Assembly (NCBI GenBank): GCA_025964695.1
Contig: JAOPYK010000215.1
Coordinates: 1 to 48,732, forward strand
Reading direction: 5' to 3'
Length of the DNA: 48,732 bases
Source: Streptosporangiaceae bacterium
Lineage (GTDB): Bacteria > Actinomycetota > Actinomycetes > Streptosporangiales > Streptosporangiaceae
This document shows positions 33,379-41,224 of the stretch, piece by piece. The notes below the pieces were generated by a model. The model made no database searches and was not told the origin of the DNA. It saw nothing but the letters and a program-made list of their open reading frames with translations. Numbering within the stretch: position 1 is the stretch's first letter; each line of letters begins with the position of its first letter. Position numbers and translations under genes: made by a program.

Positions 33379-33488
33379 GTCTGCGGCTCGGCCCGCCGGC
33401 GGTGTCGCGCGGTCGCTGGGACCGCCCAACACCGCCCGCAGGGCAAAGCGTCTTTTGTAGGCCGCTAGATCACCTGGTGGTCAGATGA

Positions 33489-35339
33489 TTACCGACGGCG
33501 GAGGCGGCGGACGACCCCACCCAGGGCGGCCGCACCGGCCAGGAGCGAGCCGATCACCAGGACGTACAACGAGTTGCCGCTCATCCCGCCGCTCAGCGGC
33601 TGGGTGTCGGCGGCCGGGCGCATCGCGCCGACCTGCTGCTGCAGGGCACTGGCCTTGTCGGCGACCTGGCCGAACTGCGGGGCCGGGAGGTTGCCGACGG
33701 ACGGACGTGCCGGGGCGCCGGGCAGCGCACTGGCGAACTCAGAACCGGGGGCGGACACTGTGCGGTCGACCGGCAGCTGGGGCGATCCGGCCGGGGCCTG
33801 GGCGGGCAGGTGCGGCAGCGGCAGCACGGACTGCGGCGCCTGCATCCGGGCGAGACCCTGGACCGGCAGCTGCGGCATGGCCGGAAGCGCGGCGGCAGGG
33901 ACGGCCGACGGCGCCTTGGTCAGGGCGGGGAGCATCGGCAGCACGGGCAGACCCGCGGCGACCGGCTCACCGGCCTGTCGCTGCACGCGGGAGCCGTGGT
34001 CGCCCCCGCAGTTGGGGTCGACGGTACCGGCCACCGCGGCCACGTTGCCGCAGACGTCGATCGGTGCCTTCACCGGTGCGAAGACCTGGTTGCCGGCGCC
34101 GACCCCGTGCTTTCCGGAGGTGTTCAGCCTGGGGACCCCCGAGCCATTGGCGTGCGCACCGCCGGCGCAGCCCGCCGCCGCCTCGCCGAGCACGGCGGCG
34201 GCGTTGCCGCAGACGTTCACGGGCGCGGTGATCGGCGCGAACACCTGGTTTCCGGACAGAACACCCTTCTTGCCGGAGGTGGTCGGGTCGCCGGGCGTCG
34301 TCGTCACCGACGAGCCGCCGTGGCACATCGCGGCGGCGTCACCGAGGACCGCGGCGGCGTTGCCGCAGGCGTTGATCGGGACGCCGACCGGGGTGTACAC
34401 CTGGTTTCCCGAGCCGACCCCCTTCTTGCCGGAGGTGGTGTGAGTGACCGTGCCACCGTTGTGCACCAGCGTGCCGCCTTCACAGCCCGCCTCGGCGTTG
34501 CCGATGGCGTTGCCGCAGACGTTGACCGGCGCCCCGATCGGAGCCGTGGCCTGGTTACCGCCCAGCACACTCCCCTGGCCGGAGGTCTGCAGCTTGCCGC
34601 TGCCGCCGCCATTGTGAACCTTCGCGCCGCCCTTGCAGCCCGAGACGGCATCGCCCAGGAGCGCCGCGGAGTTTCCGCAGACGTTCACCGGTGCGCTGAT
34701 CGGCGCGTACACCTGGTTACCGCCGCCGAGGCTGTAGGTTCCGTTGGTCTTGCCGCCCTTGGACCCGCCACCGTTGTTCAGGACGGTCGAGCCGCCCTTG
34801 CATCCGGCGTCTGCGGAGCCGAACAGTGCGACGGCGTTGCCGCAGGCGTCGATCGGAGCGCTGATGGGCGCGTTGACCTGGTTACCGCCCAGCACACTCC
34901 CCTTGCCGGAGGTCTTGCCCCCGCCGCTCTTGCCGCTGCTCGTGACGGAAGCCCCGCCCTTGCAGCCGGCGTCCGCGGTACCGAAGATCGCCACCGCGTT
35001 ACCGCAGGCGTCGATGGGGGCGCTGATGGGCGCGTTGATCTGGTTACCGCCGCCCACACTGTGCACGCCGCTGGTCTGGCCGCCACCCTTACCACCTCCG
35101 TTGTGCACAGCGGATCCGCCCTTGGAGGACGCGGCGGACTTGCCTGCGACACTGGCGGCGTTGCCGCTGATGTCGACTGGAGCGGAGACAGGCAGGTCGA
35201 TCTGGTTGCCGCCGAGAACGCTGTGGTTGCCGCTGGTGTCGGCGAATGCGCTGGTCGGGAAGACGGTGCCGGCGCCGAGCGCGACGAAGCTCGCGGTGAG
35301 TACTACGGCACGTGCCGTGCCCTGAGCCCACGTTCGCAT
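33489..35339 (-). CDS. Secreted surface protein with eight chaplin repeats
   Basis: The start is ATG 35339, with AGGGAG upstream; 616 residues. The signal peptide ends at AFA (about residue 33). Eight chaplin domains follow at 50-56-residue intervals (about residues 36-457), each with a GNQ....P(I/V).(A/V)P(I/V) core, then CGN and a second Cys. The first repeat has Ser in place of the first Cys and no second Cys. Next is a Pro/Ala-rich spacer (about 460-580), then a C-terminal helix (YVLVIGSLLAGAAALGG) and VRRLRRR. Chaplins are amyloid-forming hydrophobins that coat aerial hyphae. Long chaplins known to me have two domains plus a sortase motif; here there are eight, and no LAXTG/LPXTG is seen. 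Confidence 0.9.
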   Translation of the reverse strand: MRTWAQGTARAVVLTASFVALGAGTVFPTSAFADTSGNHSVLGGNQIDLPVSAPVDISGNAASVAGKSAASSKGGSAVHNGGGKGGGQTSGVHSVGGGNQINAPISAPIDACGNAVAIFGTADAGCKGGASVTSSGKSGGGKTSGKGSVLGGNQVNAPISAPIDACGNAVALFGSADAGCKGGSTVLNNGGGSKGGKTNGTYSLGGGNQVYAPISAPVNVCGNSAALLGDAVSGCKGGAKVHNGGGSGKLQTSGQGSVLGGNQATAPIGAPVNVCGNAIGNAEAGCEGGTLVHNGGTVTHTTSGKKGVGSGNQVYTPVGVPINACGNAAAVLGDAAAMCHGGSSVTTTPGDPTTSGKKGVLSGNQVFAPITAPVNVCGNAAAVLGEAAAGCAGGAHANGSGVPRLNTSGKHGVGAGNQVFAPVKAPIDVCGNVAAVAGTVDPNCGGDHGSRVQRQAGEPVAAGLPVLPMLPALTKAPSAVPAAALPAMPQLPVQGLARMQAPQSVLPLPHLPAQAPAGSPQLPVDRTVSAPGSEFASALPGAPARPSVGNLPAPQFGQVADKASALQQQVGAMRPAADTQPLSGGMSGNSLYVLVIGSLLAGAAALGGVVRRLRRR

Positions 35340-35478
35340 GGAATGCTCCCTTGAATGGAGATCGATTGATCGGGGTTTGCTGAAGGTGTTCGGTTGACTG
35401 CCGACATGCCGCCGAGGGGGACGGCATGCCCCGGCCACGGCCCGGGATCATGCAGGTGCCGGGACCGGTGGGATGTGA

Positions 35479-36459
35479 CTAGTCAGGTGAGAAAGAAGGC
35501 TCGTCCGTTGCCGCGTGCACCGCGGGAGGAACCTCGCCGAGCATCGGCGGGAGGACGAGCGTCGGCCGGGCGTTCGCCCCAGGCCTGATGACATGCCCGA
35601 ACCCCGTGCCGGTGGGGGCGGAGCCGCACAGGGCCGCCACCCCTCCTGGCCGGGGGCTCGTCGGCCGGGGAAACTCCGGCCCGGGTGCCGGATGCGAGAC
35701 GACCGCATGAGCGACGGTCCAACCGCTGCCGGCGTTCTTGGGCGCCCCCGAGGCGGTGTGGACCGTGACGGCGTTCGCCGCCCTTCGGTCACCACCGCCG
35801 GCAGCCGCACCTTCGCGCTGCCATAGGGCCCAAGAGATGCCGGAAGGCGTACAGCCCATCGGTGATCCGGCCGACACGAGTTCGGCAACCGCCTGCTTGA
35901 TCTTGCCCGGCAGTTCTTGGAAGATCGCCGATGGGTGTACGGGCAGGGCGTCGCTCACCTGGACGACGGCGCCGTGTATCCCTCCCTGGCCGAACAGGTT
36001 GAGGACCGGATCGGCCAGTGTGTGCGCGAGATCACTGATGATGCCGTGCGGTGACGCAGCTGACACCCGGGGTGCGGGGAGTGCCTCGTCCGCAGTGTTT
36101 CCCGTCTTACGACCTCGCGAATGCCCCGGGGACGAGTGGGCGGCGCCGGAGGTCGTCTTGGTGGAGCCACGAACGGACAGCTCGTGGACCGGGACGCCGT
36201 CATGCGCCACGTGCCGCACCTTGTCCGCCAACCCCGCGCCGGCGGCGACGGGACTGAGCGCGGCATGAGGCACTATGGCGGCGACGGGTGCAGGAACCGC
36301 GGTGTCGGCATGAGCCTGCCCGGCGCTGCCGAGCAACCAGCCGGTCGCCGCGATCCCCCCGACCACGAACAGGCGGCGAACCGTCGAGGAATGACGCCGG
36401 GACAGCATGGAGCGCAGGCGGACGGAGACCGTCCGTTCCTGCGGCTGCCCAGCGGTCAC
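35479..36459 (-). CDS. Secreted protein of unknown function
   Basis: The start GTG 36459 follows GAGGAGG; 326 residues. The N-terminus is basic (Arg-rich with VRRLFVVGG), followed by a hydrophobic stretch ending AHA, so it is a signal peptide. The mature chain has low-complexity Ala/Pro/Gly segments and a helix around LAHTLADPVLNLFGQGG. No family is recognised. It lies upstream of the chaplin gene on the same strand (139 bp apart). A role in the hyphal surface is only suggested by this position. Confidence 0.6.
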   Translation of the reverse strand: MTAGQPQERTVSVRLRSMLSRRHSSTVRRLFVVGGIAATGWLLGSAGQAHADTAVPAPVAAIVPHAALSPVAAGAGLADKVRHVAHDGVPVHELSVRGSTKTTSGAAHSSPGHSRGRKTGNTADEALPAPRVSAASPHGIISDLAHTLADPVLNLFGQGGIHGAVVQVSDALPVHPSAIFQELPGKIKQAVAELVSAGSPMGCTPSGISWALWQREGAAAGGGDRRAANAVTVHTASGAPKNAGSGWTVAHAVVSHPAPGPEFPRPTSPRPGGVAALCGSAPTGTGFGHVIRPGANARPTLVLPPMLGEVPPAVHAATDEPSFSPD

Positions 36460-36580
36460 GAATCCTCCTCGGCGGTGTCCCCGCCATCCAGGGAGCACCA
36501 ACTGGCTCCCTACGGAGAGTCACGGTAGCACCACGGTCCGCGTGTTCCGCAAGCCATTTCAAGAAGGTTTTTTGACTAAT

Positions 36581-37891
36581 TCAGGAGAGATCAAGGAAAC
36601 GGTCCAGAACCCGTACGCCGAAGCGCAATCCGTCTACCGGGACCCGTTCGTCGATACCGTGGAACATTCCGGAAAAGTCCAATTCCGGGGGAAGTCGGAG
36701 CGGCGCGAAGCCGTAGCAGCGCATGCCGAGCCGGGAGAACGCCTTCGCGTCGGTGCCGCCGGACAGGCAGTAGGGCACCGGCCACGCCCCCGGGTCCTCG
36801 GCCTTCAGCGCCGTCTCCATGGCTGCGACCAGGGCGCCTTCGTAGTCGGTCTCCACCGCGGAGTCATGGTGGATGAACTCCCTCGTCACCTTGGGGCCGA
36901 GCAGCCGGTCGACGGTCGCGAAGAACTCGTCCTCATGGCCGGGCAGGAACCGGCCGTCCACATGGGCGGTCGCTTCCTGGGGAATTACGTTGGCTTTGTA
37001 GCCAGATTCCAGCATTGTCGGATTAAGGGTATTTCTAATGGTTGCCCCGATCATCCGGGCCAGCGGGCCCAGTTCCGCCAGGGCCTTCTCCGGGTCGCCC
37101 GGATCGAACTCGATCCCGTACGCCTCGCAGGCCTGCTCGAGGAACGCCCGGACGGTCTTGGTCAACCTGATCGGGAACTCGTGGGTCCCCAGCCTGGTGA
37201 TGGCGGCCGCCACTTCGGTCACCGCGTTGTCGGGGTGCACCATGGAGCCGTGCCCGGCCCGTCCCTGTGCGGTGAGCCGCATCCAGGCCAGGCCCTTCTC
37301 CGCCGTCTCGATCAGGTAGAGCCGCCTGTCCCCCGGCACGGTGAGGCTGAAGCCGCCGACCTCACCCACCGCCTCGGTGCAACCCTCGAACAGATCCGGA
37401 TGCTCGTCGACCAGCCACTGGGCGCCCCACTTGCCGCCCGCCTCCTCATCGGCAAGGAAGGCCAGCACCACGTCCCGGGGAGGTCTCCGCCCCTCCCTGA
37501 GACGCTGCCGTACGACCGCGAGGATCATGGCGTCCATGTCCTTCATGTCGACCGCGCCCCGGCCCCAGACGCAGCCGTCCTGGATCTCGCCGCTGAACGG
37601 GTCGACCGCCCAGTCCTCCTTCCGGGCCGGCACCACGTCGAGGTGACCGTGCAGCAGCAGGGCGTCCCTGGCGCGGTCCTCGCCCTCGATGCGGACGACC
37701 AGGCTGCTGCGCTTGGCATGGGATTCGAAGATCTGCGGCTCCAGGCCGAACTCGGCGAGCTTGCCCGCGACGTACTCCGCGGCCTCGCGCTCACCGGGCC
37801 CGGAGTGATCACCAGGGTTGCTGGAATCGATCCGGATGAGGTCGCGGCAAAGCTCGACGACCTCTTCTTCCGCGGTCGGCCGATCGTCCAT
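36581..37891 (-). CDS. M20-family metallopeptidase/deacylase
   Basis: This 436-residue protein matches ArgE/DapE/carboxypeptidase-like M20 enzymes. The first zinc His is in LLLHGHLDVVP and the bridging Asp in GRGAVDMKDMD. Glu-Glu is in FLADEEAGGKWG, and the dimerisation (lid) domain is in the middle (WMRLTAQGRAGHGSMVHPDN). A zinc His is near the C-terminus (FSGMFHGIDERVP). The substrate is unknown. It is followed on the plus strand by tRNA-Leu. Confidence 0.93.
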   Translation of the reverse strand: MDDRPTAEEEVVELCRDLIRIDSSNPGDHSGPGEREAAEYVAGKLAEFGLEPQIFESHAKRSSLVVRIEGEDRARDALLLHGHLDVVPARKEDWAVDPFSGEIQDGCVWGRGAVDMKDMDAMILAVVRQRLREGRRPPRDVVLAFLADEEAGGKWGAQWLVDEHPDLFEGCTEAVGEVGGFSLTVPGDRRLYLIETAEKGLAWMRLTAQGRAGHGSMVHPDNAVTEVAAAITRLGTHEFPIRLTKTVRAFLEQACEAYGIEFDPGDPEKALAELGPLARMIGATIRNTLNPTMLESGYKANVIPQEATAHVDGRFLPGHEDEFFATVDRLLGPKVTREFIHHDSAVETDYEGALVAAMETALKAEDPGAWPVPYCLSGGTDAKAFSRLGMRCYGFAPLRLPPELDFSGMFHGIDERVPVDGLRFGVRVLDRFLDLS

Positions 37892-38010
37892 GGTGCTCTC
37901 CTTCGCGCCTCGGGTCCTACGGTCTCCATCGTGCCGCGCGATCGACTTCGCCGCGACTCCTGACCTTTGGTATGGTTGGGCCGCCGCAGCGCGTTGAAGC
38001 GCGCAAGCAG

Positions 38011-38096
38011 GTCCGGGTGGCGGAATAGGCAGACGCGCTAGCTTGAGGTGCTAGTGCCCTTTACGGGGCATGGGGGTTCAAGTCCCCCCTCGGACA
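38011..38096 (+). tRNA. tRNA-Leu (anticodon GAG)
   Basis: A full cloverleaf is visible. The acceptor stem is GTCCGGG (38011-38017) with CTCGGAC (38089-38095), one G-T pair. The anticodon stem is CTAGC/GCTAG with loop TTGAGGT, giving anticodon GAG. A long variable arm (TGCCCTTTACGGGGCA) and a T arm GGGGGTTCAAGTCCCCC complete it. The CCA end is not encoded (ACA follows). An integrase gene lies 110 bp downstream, so its 3' end is the presumed attachment site of the adjacent element. Confidence 0.95.
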
Positions 38097-38205
38097 CAAG
38101 ATCAGTCTCGAGAATGTGCAGGTCACAGGCTCGGGGCTTTCTCGTATCTGGGCACGCGGAGGCCCCGTGATACTTCGCTGATACTTCCGGCCTGTGGATC
38201 ATGAT

Positions 38206-39468
38206 TTACGCCTCGGCGACGAGCGCGGCGAACGAGTCGGCCGCGTCCCTCTGGTTGCCGGGCAGGACGTGCGCGTAGACGGTGGGAGTCACGGTGGCGC
38301 TCGCGTGGCCGAGCCGCTCGGACACCACCTTGATCGGTTTGCCGCTGGCGAGGAGCAGCGTGGCGTGCGTGTGACGCAGGTCGTGAAGCCGGATCTCCGG
38401 CAGCGTGTCCCGCTCCTGCTCGGTGAGGTGCTTCTCGCACCGCTTGAGCTGGTCCTTAAATCCTCGGGAGAACCGTTCCGGGTGCCGGTGCTGGCCCTCG
38501 GCGTCACCGAAGACGAGCGCGTCGTCGCGGGCGAGCAACAGGGCCAGGCCGCCGCGCTCCCGCTTGAGCGCGCGGAGCTTGGCCACGGTGACGTCGTCGA
38601 TGTCGACGACCCGGGGCTTGTTCGTCTTGGTGTCGCCCTCCTGGATCCGCACCTTCTCACCCTTGACCCGGATGAGACCGACCGATCGGCGGATCCGGAT
38701 CGTGCCCGCGTCGAGGTCGATATCCCGCCAGCGCAGCGCGAGCAGCTCGCCGCGCCGCATCCCGGTCATGGCCAGCACCCACCACGCGACGTGCAGGTGA
38801 CTGTGGTCCTTGGACCAGTCGAGGAACGTACGGAGCTGGCCGGCCGTCCACGGGTGCATCTCCGGCGGTTTCGCCTCCTTCGCCGTGGGCGGGTTGGCCT
38901 TGTCCGCGGGGTTCTTCCCGAGTAGCGCGGGCTCGGCGTTGACCGCGGCCTGCAGGGCCGCGCGCAGGATGGTGTGGATGTAGCGGACGGTCCGCTTGGC
39001 CAGGCCTGCCCCGACGAGTTCGCCCTTGCCGTTGCGCCGGCCCTTGGTCTCCAGGGTCCGGTACAAGGCGTCGATCTTCGCTGTGGTCAGCGACGCGAGC
39101 GGGATGTTGCCGAGGTACGGCTTGAGGTGAAGGCGGATGTTCTTCTTGTAGCTGGCGACGGTTGAGTCTCCGAGCCGCAGGCCTGCGGCCCAGGTGTCGA
39201 GGTACTCGCCCGTGGGCTGCGTGCTCGGGTCGATCCACTCCTTCTTGTCGACCTTGCCCAGCGCATCCCGCACGGCCTTCTGTGCGTCCTTGCGGGTCTC
39301 CCAGATCTCGCCGTTCGGGCCCTTCCTGCGAAGGATCGGCTTCTTGGTGCCGTCCTCCAGGGTGAGCGTGAACTTGATGCCGTACCGGGTCTTACCGGCC
39401 GCGGTCTTGTATTCGAAGACGCCGCCCTCGCCGGGGCTGCGCCTACGGGGTTTGGTCTTGGTGCTCAT
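38206..39468 (-). CDS. Tyrosine recombinase (integrase)
   Basis: This 420-residue integrase has an Arg-binding N-terminal AP2-like region, a core-binding domain (about 70-170; STVASYKKNIRLHLKPYLG) and a catalytic domain with Arg in MTGMRRGELLAL, the His-x-x-Arg box LHDLRHTHATLLL, the second His in RLGHASAT and the nucleophile Tyr in VYAHVLP. All catalytic residues are present, so it may be active. Located next to tRNA-Leu and pointing at it, it would insert the element into the tRNA 3' end. Its start overlaps the previous stop (ATGA). Confidence 0.94.
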   Translation of the reverse strand: MSTKTKPRRRSPGEGGVFEYKTAAGKTRYGIKFTLTLEDGTKKPILRRKGPNGEIWETRKDAQKAVRDALGKVDKKEWIDPSTQPTGEYLDTWAAGLRLGDSTVASYKKNIRLHLKPYLGNIPLASLTTAKIDALYRTLETKGRRNGKGELVGAGLAKRTVRYIHTILRAALQAAVNAEPALLGKNPADKANPPTAKEAKPPEMHPWTAGQLRTFLDWSKDHSHLHVAWWVLAMTGMRRGELLALRWRDIDLDAGTIRIRRSVGLIRVKGEKVRIQEGDTKTNKPRVVDIDDVTVAKLRALKRERGGLALLLARDDALVFGDAEGQHRHPERFSRGFKDQLKRCEKHLTEQERDTLPEIRLHDLRHTHATLLLASGKPIKVVSERLGHASATVTPTVYAHVLPGNQRDAADSFAALVAEA

Positions 39469-40106
39469 TCCTGTCCCTTCGTCGACTGCTCCTTACGGAT
39501 CCGTTCGCTGGCCGGCAGGAGGCCGCGGCGGCGCGCCTCCCTCACCCATCCGTGCACGGTGGTCACTGGGACGTCGTTGGCCTCGGCGAGATCCTGGGCG
39601 GGCCGGGAACTGACTGCCGCCAGATAGGCAAAGCGCTCCGCAATCTGCTCATAGAAGCTGTCCGGCTTGCGATGCGGACCCTCGGGAATCTTGATCTTGA
39701 GCCGTGGAGCTCGCCGCTTGGGAGGTTCGGGGATCTCGTATGTCCACCAAGGCCGCCCCTCGACGGAGAACACCTCGTCGGGGATGGGCACGACGACGTC
39801 ATCGGTGACCCTAATGCGGTCGGCAAGCTTCCCGTAGTCGTTTGGCTGGTTGACTACCGCTTCCAGCCGGCCAAGCGGCACCTCCCGCAGACTGCGCGTG
39901 CCCAGTCCCGCCAGGAACGCAAAGTGGACCTCGCGCACGGCAAGGGTGATCCCATCCCCAGCGCGGGCGAAGCGAAGAAAGACGGACGAGCTCTCCGGTT
40001 GGGCTGGTGAGATGTATCGGCACCAGCCGCTTTGATCGGAGGCGAACACGAGGCCTTCCCCGTCCTGCAGCGTGTGGATGACCAACAGGGCGCTGTCTTC
40101 TGACAT
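39465..40106 (-). CDS. Element-borne protein with C-terminal HTH
   Basis: The product is about 213 residues from ATG 40106; GTG 40193 would extend it. No family is recognised for the main part (LADRIRVTDDVVVPIPDEVF, WWTYEIPEPPKRRAP). The C-terminal about 60 residues form a short helix-turn-helix-like unit (DLAEANDVPVTTVHGWVREARR), of the kind used by terminase small subunits or resolvase-like proteins to bind DNA. It is translated just ahead of the integrase with a 4-bp overlap, and could help in excision or in regulation. Confidence 0.72.
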   Translation of the reverse strand: MSEDSALLVIHTLQDGEGLVFASDQSGWCRYISPAQPESSSVFLRFARAGDGITLAVREVHFAFLAGLGTRSLREVPLGRLEAVVNQPNDYGKLADRIRVTDDVVVPIPDEVFSVEGRPWWTYEIPEPPKRRAPRLKIKIPEGPHRKPDSFYEQIAERFAYLAAVSSRPAQDLAEANDVPVTTVHGWVREARRRGLLPASERIRKEQSTKGQE

Positions 40107-40156
40107 GCCCTCACCGTAGGGTCCCGTATCTAGCTTGTCTATCTCCGCTAGCTCAG

Positions 40157-40226
40157 CCCTCTGAGTGCGCGTCACTTGATGAACACTAGACACATGCGCA
40201 AACCTCTACGCATGCCCCTCTGAGTG
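40157..40226. promoter_or_regulatory. Control region between the element's divergent operons
   Basis: The 11-mer CCCTCTGAGTG occurs at 40157-40167 and 40216-40226. Between them CATGCG (40193-40198) and CGCATG (40209-40214) form a perfect 6-bp inverted repeat with a 10-bp spacer. It lies between divergent integrase and HTH operons, so operators for the element's own regulators are likely. Confidence 0.5.
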
Positions 40227-40249
40227 AGCGGCGCTAGGGAGGTTCATCC

Positions 40250-40474
40250 ATGGGACTGGTCGAACAGCTGGCCGCAGCCCAGTTGCCCCCGCCGGGCATG
40301 CGCAAGTCGATCCGAGAGACCGCGGGGGCCAGCCTCCGCGACATCGGTAGCGAGCTGGGCGTGACACCTATGACGGTGCTGCGCTGGGAACGAGGCGAAG
40401 CGGAGCCGAGGCGGGATCGCGCCATCGCCTATCGGGCACTGCTCGATGCGCTCGACAAGGGGCACTGGCGATGA
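40250..40474 (+). CDS. Small helix-turn-helix (XRE-like) regulator
   Basis: This 74-residue protein follows GGGAGG. The central helix-turn-helix (SLRDIGSELGVTPMTVLRWE) and the following RGEAEPRRDRAIAYRALLDA are typical of phage-type Cro/XRE regulators. It overlaps the next gene by 4 bp (ATGA). Probably the repressor or control protein of the element. Confidence 0.78.
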   Translation: MGLVEQLAAAQLPPPGMRKSIRETAGASLRDIGSELGVTPMTVLRWERGEAEPRRDRAIAYRALLDALDKGHWR

Positions 40475-40893
40475 CCCTCGAGGAGCTTCGCGAGCGCAAC
40501 TTCGTCAACGTGGCGGAGACTGCCGCGTTCTTTGGTCTCGACGACCGCACCGTACGCCGGGCGATCCAGACCGGCCAGATCCCAGCGCAGAAGATCGGGA
40601 CCCAGATGCGGATCCCGGTTCCCGCGCTTCTGGCGATGCTCGCCGTACCTGACGCTCCGGCTCCTGCGCCTTCGTCCCCCATCCTCAACGAGGACGCGAT
40701 CCGGGTTGCCGTGGAGACGATGCGCGCCAGCCTTGACGCCTTGGAGGGGCTGCTAAGTATCACGGCCCGTATCAGAGGCCAGTCCGGCGGAACCAGAGGC
40801 CATCAATATCCAGGTCAGGGCCTTGTGAGCGTGGAACCGATGGGAGATCAAGGGTCCCCCCTCATCCCGAAAGGCGGTACCGGTGCCACGTAA
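40471..40893 (+). CDS. Helix-turn-helix (MerR/excisionase-like) protein
   Basis: This 140-residue protein has an N-terminal excisionase-type HTH (VNVAETAAFFGLDDRTVRRA, then AIQTGQIPAQKIGTQMRIPV), which is the usual wing arrangement of Xis/AlpA-type proteins. The rest is low-complexity Pro/Ala and a Gly/Ser tail. The gene overlaps the next by 11 bp. It may be the recombination directionality factor for the integrase. Confidence 0.78.
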   Translation: MTLEELRERNFVNVAETAAFFGLDDRTVRRAIQTGQIPAQKIGTQMRIPVPALLAMLAVPDAPAPAPSSPILNEDAIRVAVETMRASLDALEGLLSITARIRGQSGGTRGHQYPGQGLVSVEPMGDQGSPLIPKGGTGAT

Positions 40894-41224
40894 AAATAGC
40901 GACCCCGAGGTCATTACACCTCAGGGCCGCCCAATTGCTTCGGTTGCCACCACAGCCACCACCAGCAAGGCCATGCTAGCTGAGCCGGTCGTGATCATCG
41001 TGTCTTACCAGCCCGCTCGGCGCCGGAGTCGTTGGCTAGGGATCGTCGAGGAGTGCCCGGCCTGCGGTGGGGCGCACGTGCACTACGGGACTCCGTACGG
41101 TCCGCCCGCCGGTCGCCGGGTCGCCGGGTGCGGCAAGACGTACCGGGTGTGGGCGATGTACGGCGGCCAGTCCTCCGCCGAGGACGTGGCGGCACTGGGG
41201 GCCGGAGAGGTCGCACTGACGTGA
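40883..41224 (+). CDS. Hypothetical protein with a Cys-pair motif
   Basis: This 113-residue protein starts at GTG 40883. It contains EECPACGGAHVHYG and a later VAGCGKTYRVW, a possible zinc-ribbon (CxxC....H....C). No family is recognised. It overlaps the initiator start by 4 bp (GTGA). Small zinc proteins of this kind are frequent in actinophages and integrative elements. Confidence 0.65.
   Translation: MPRKNSDPEVITPQGRPIASVATTATTSKAMLAEPVVIIVSYQPARRRSRWLGIVEECPACGGAHVHYGTPYGPPAGRRVAGCGKTYRVWAMYGGQSSAEDVAALGAGEVALT

Noticed and set aside
33520-33610. Sortase signal at the end of the chaplin-repeat protein
   Set aside because: The C-terminus has a hydrophobic helix and basic tail, but before it reads PLSGGMSGN and no LPXTG or LAXTG is found.
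40846-40866. TCAAGGGTCCCCCCTC resembles the tRNA-Leu 3' end (TTCAAGTCCCCCCTC), possible att copy
   Set aside because: It lies inside the HTH coding sequence in the middle of the element, the match has an insertion and stops before the acceptor stem.
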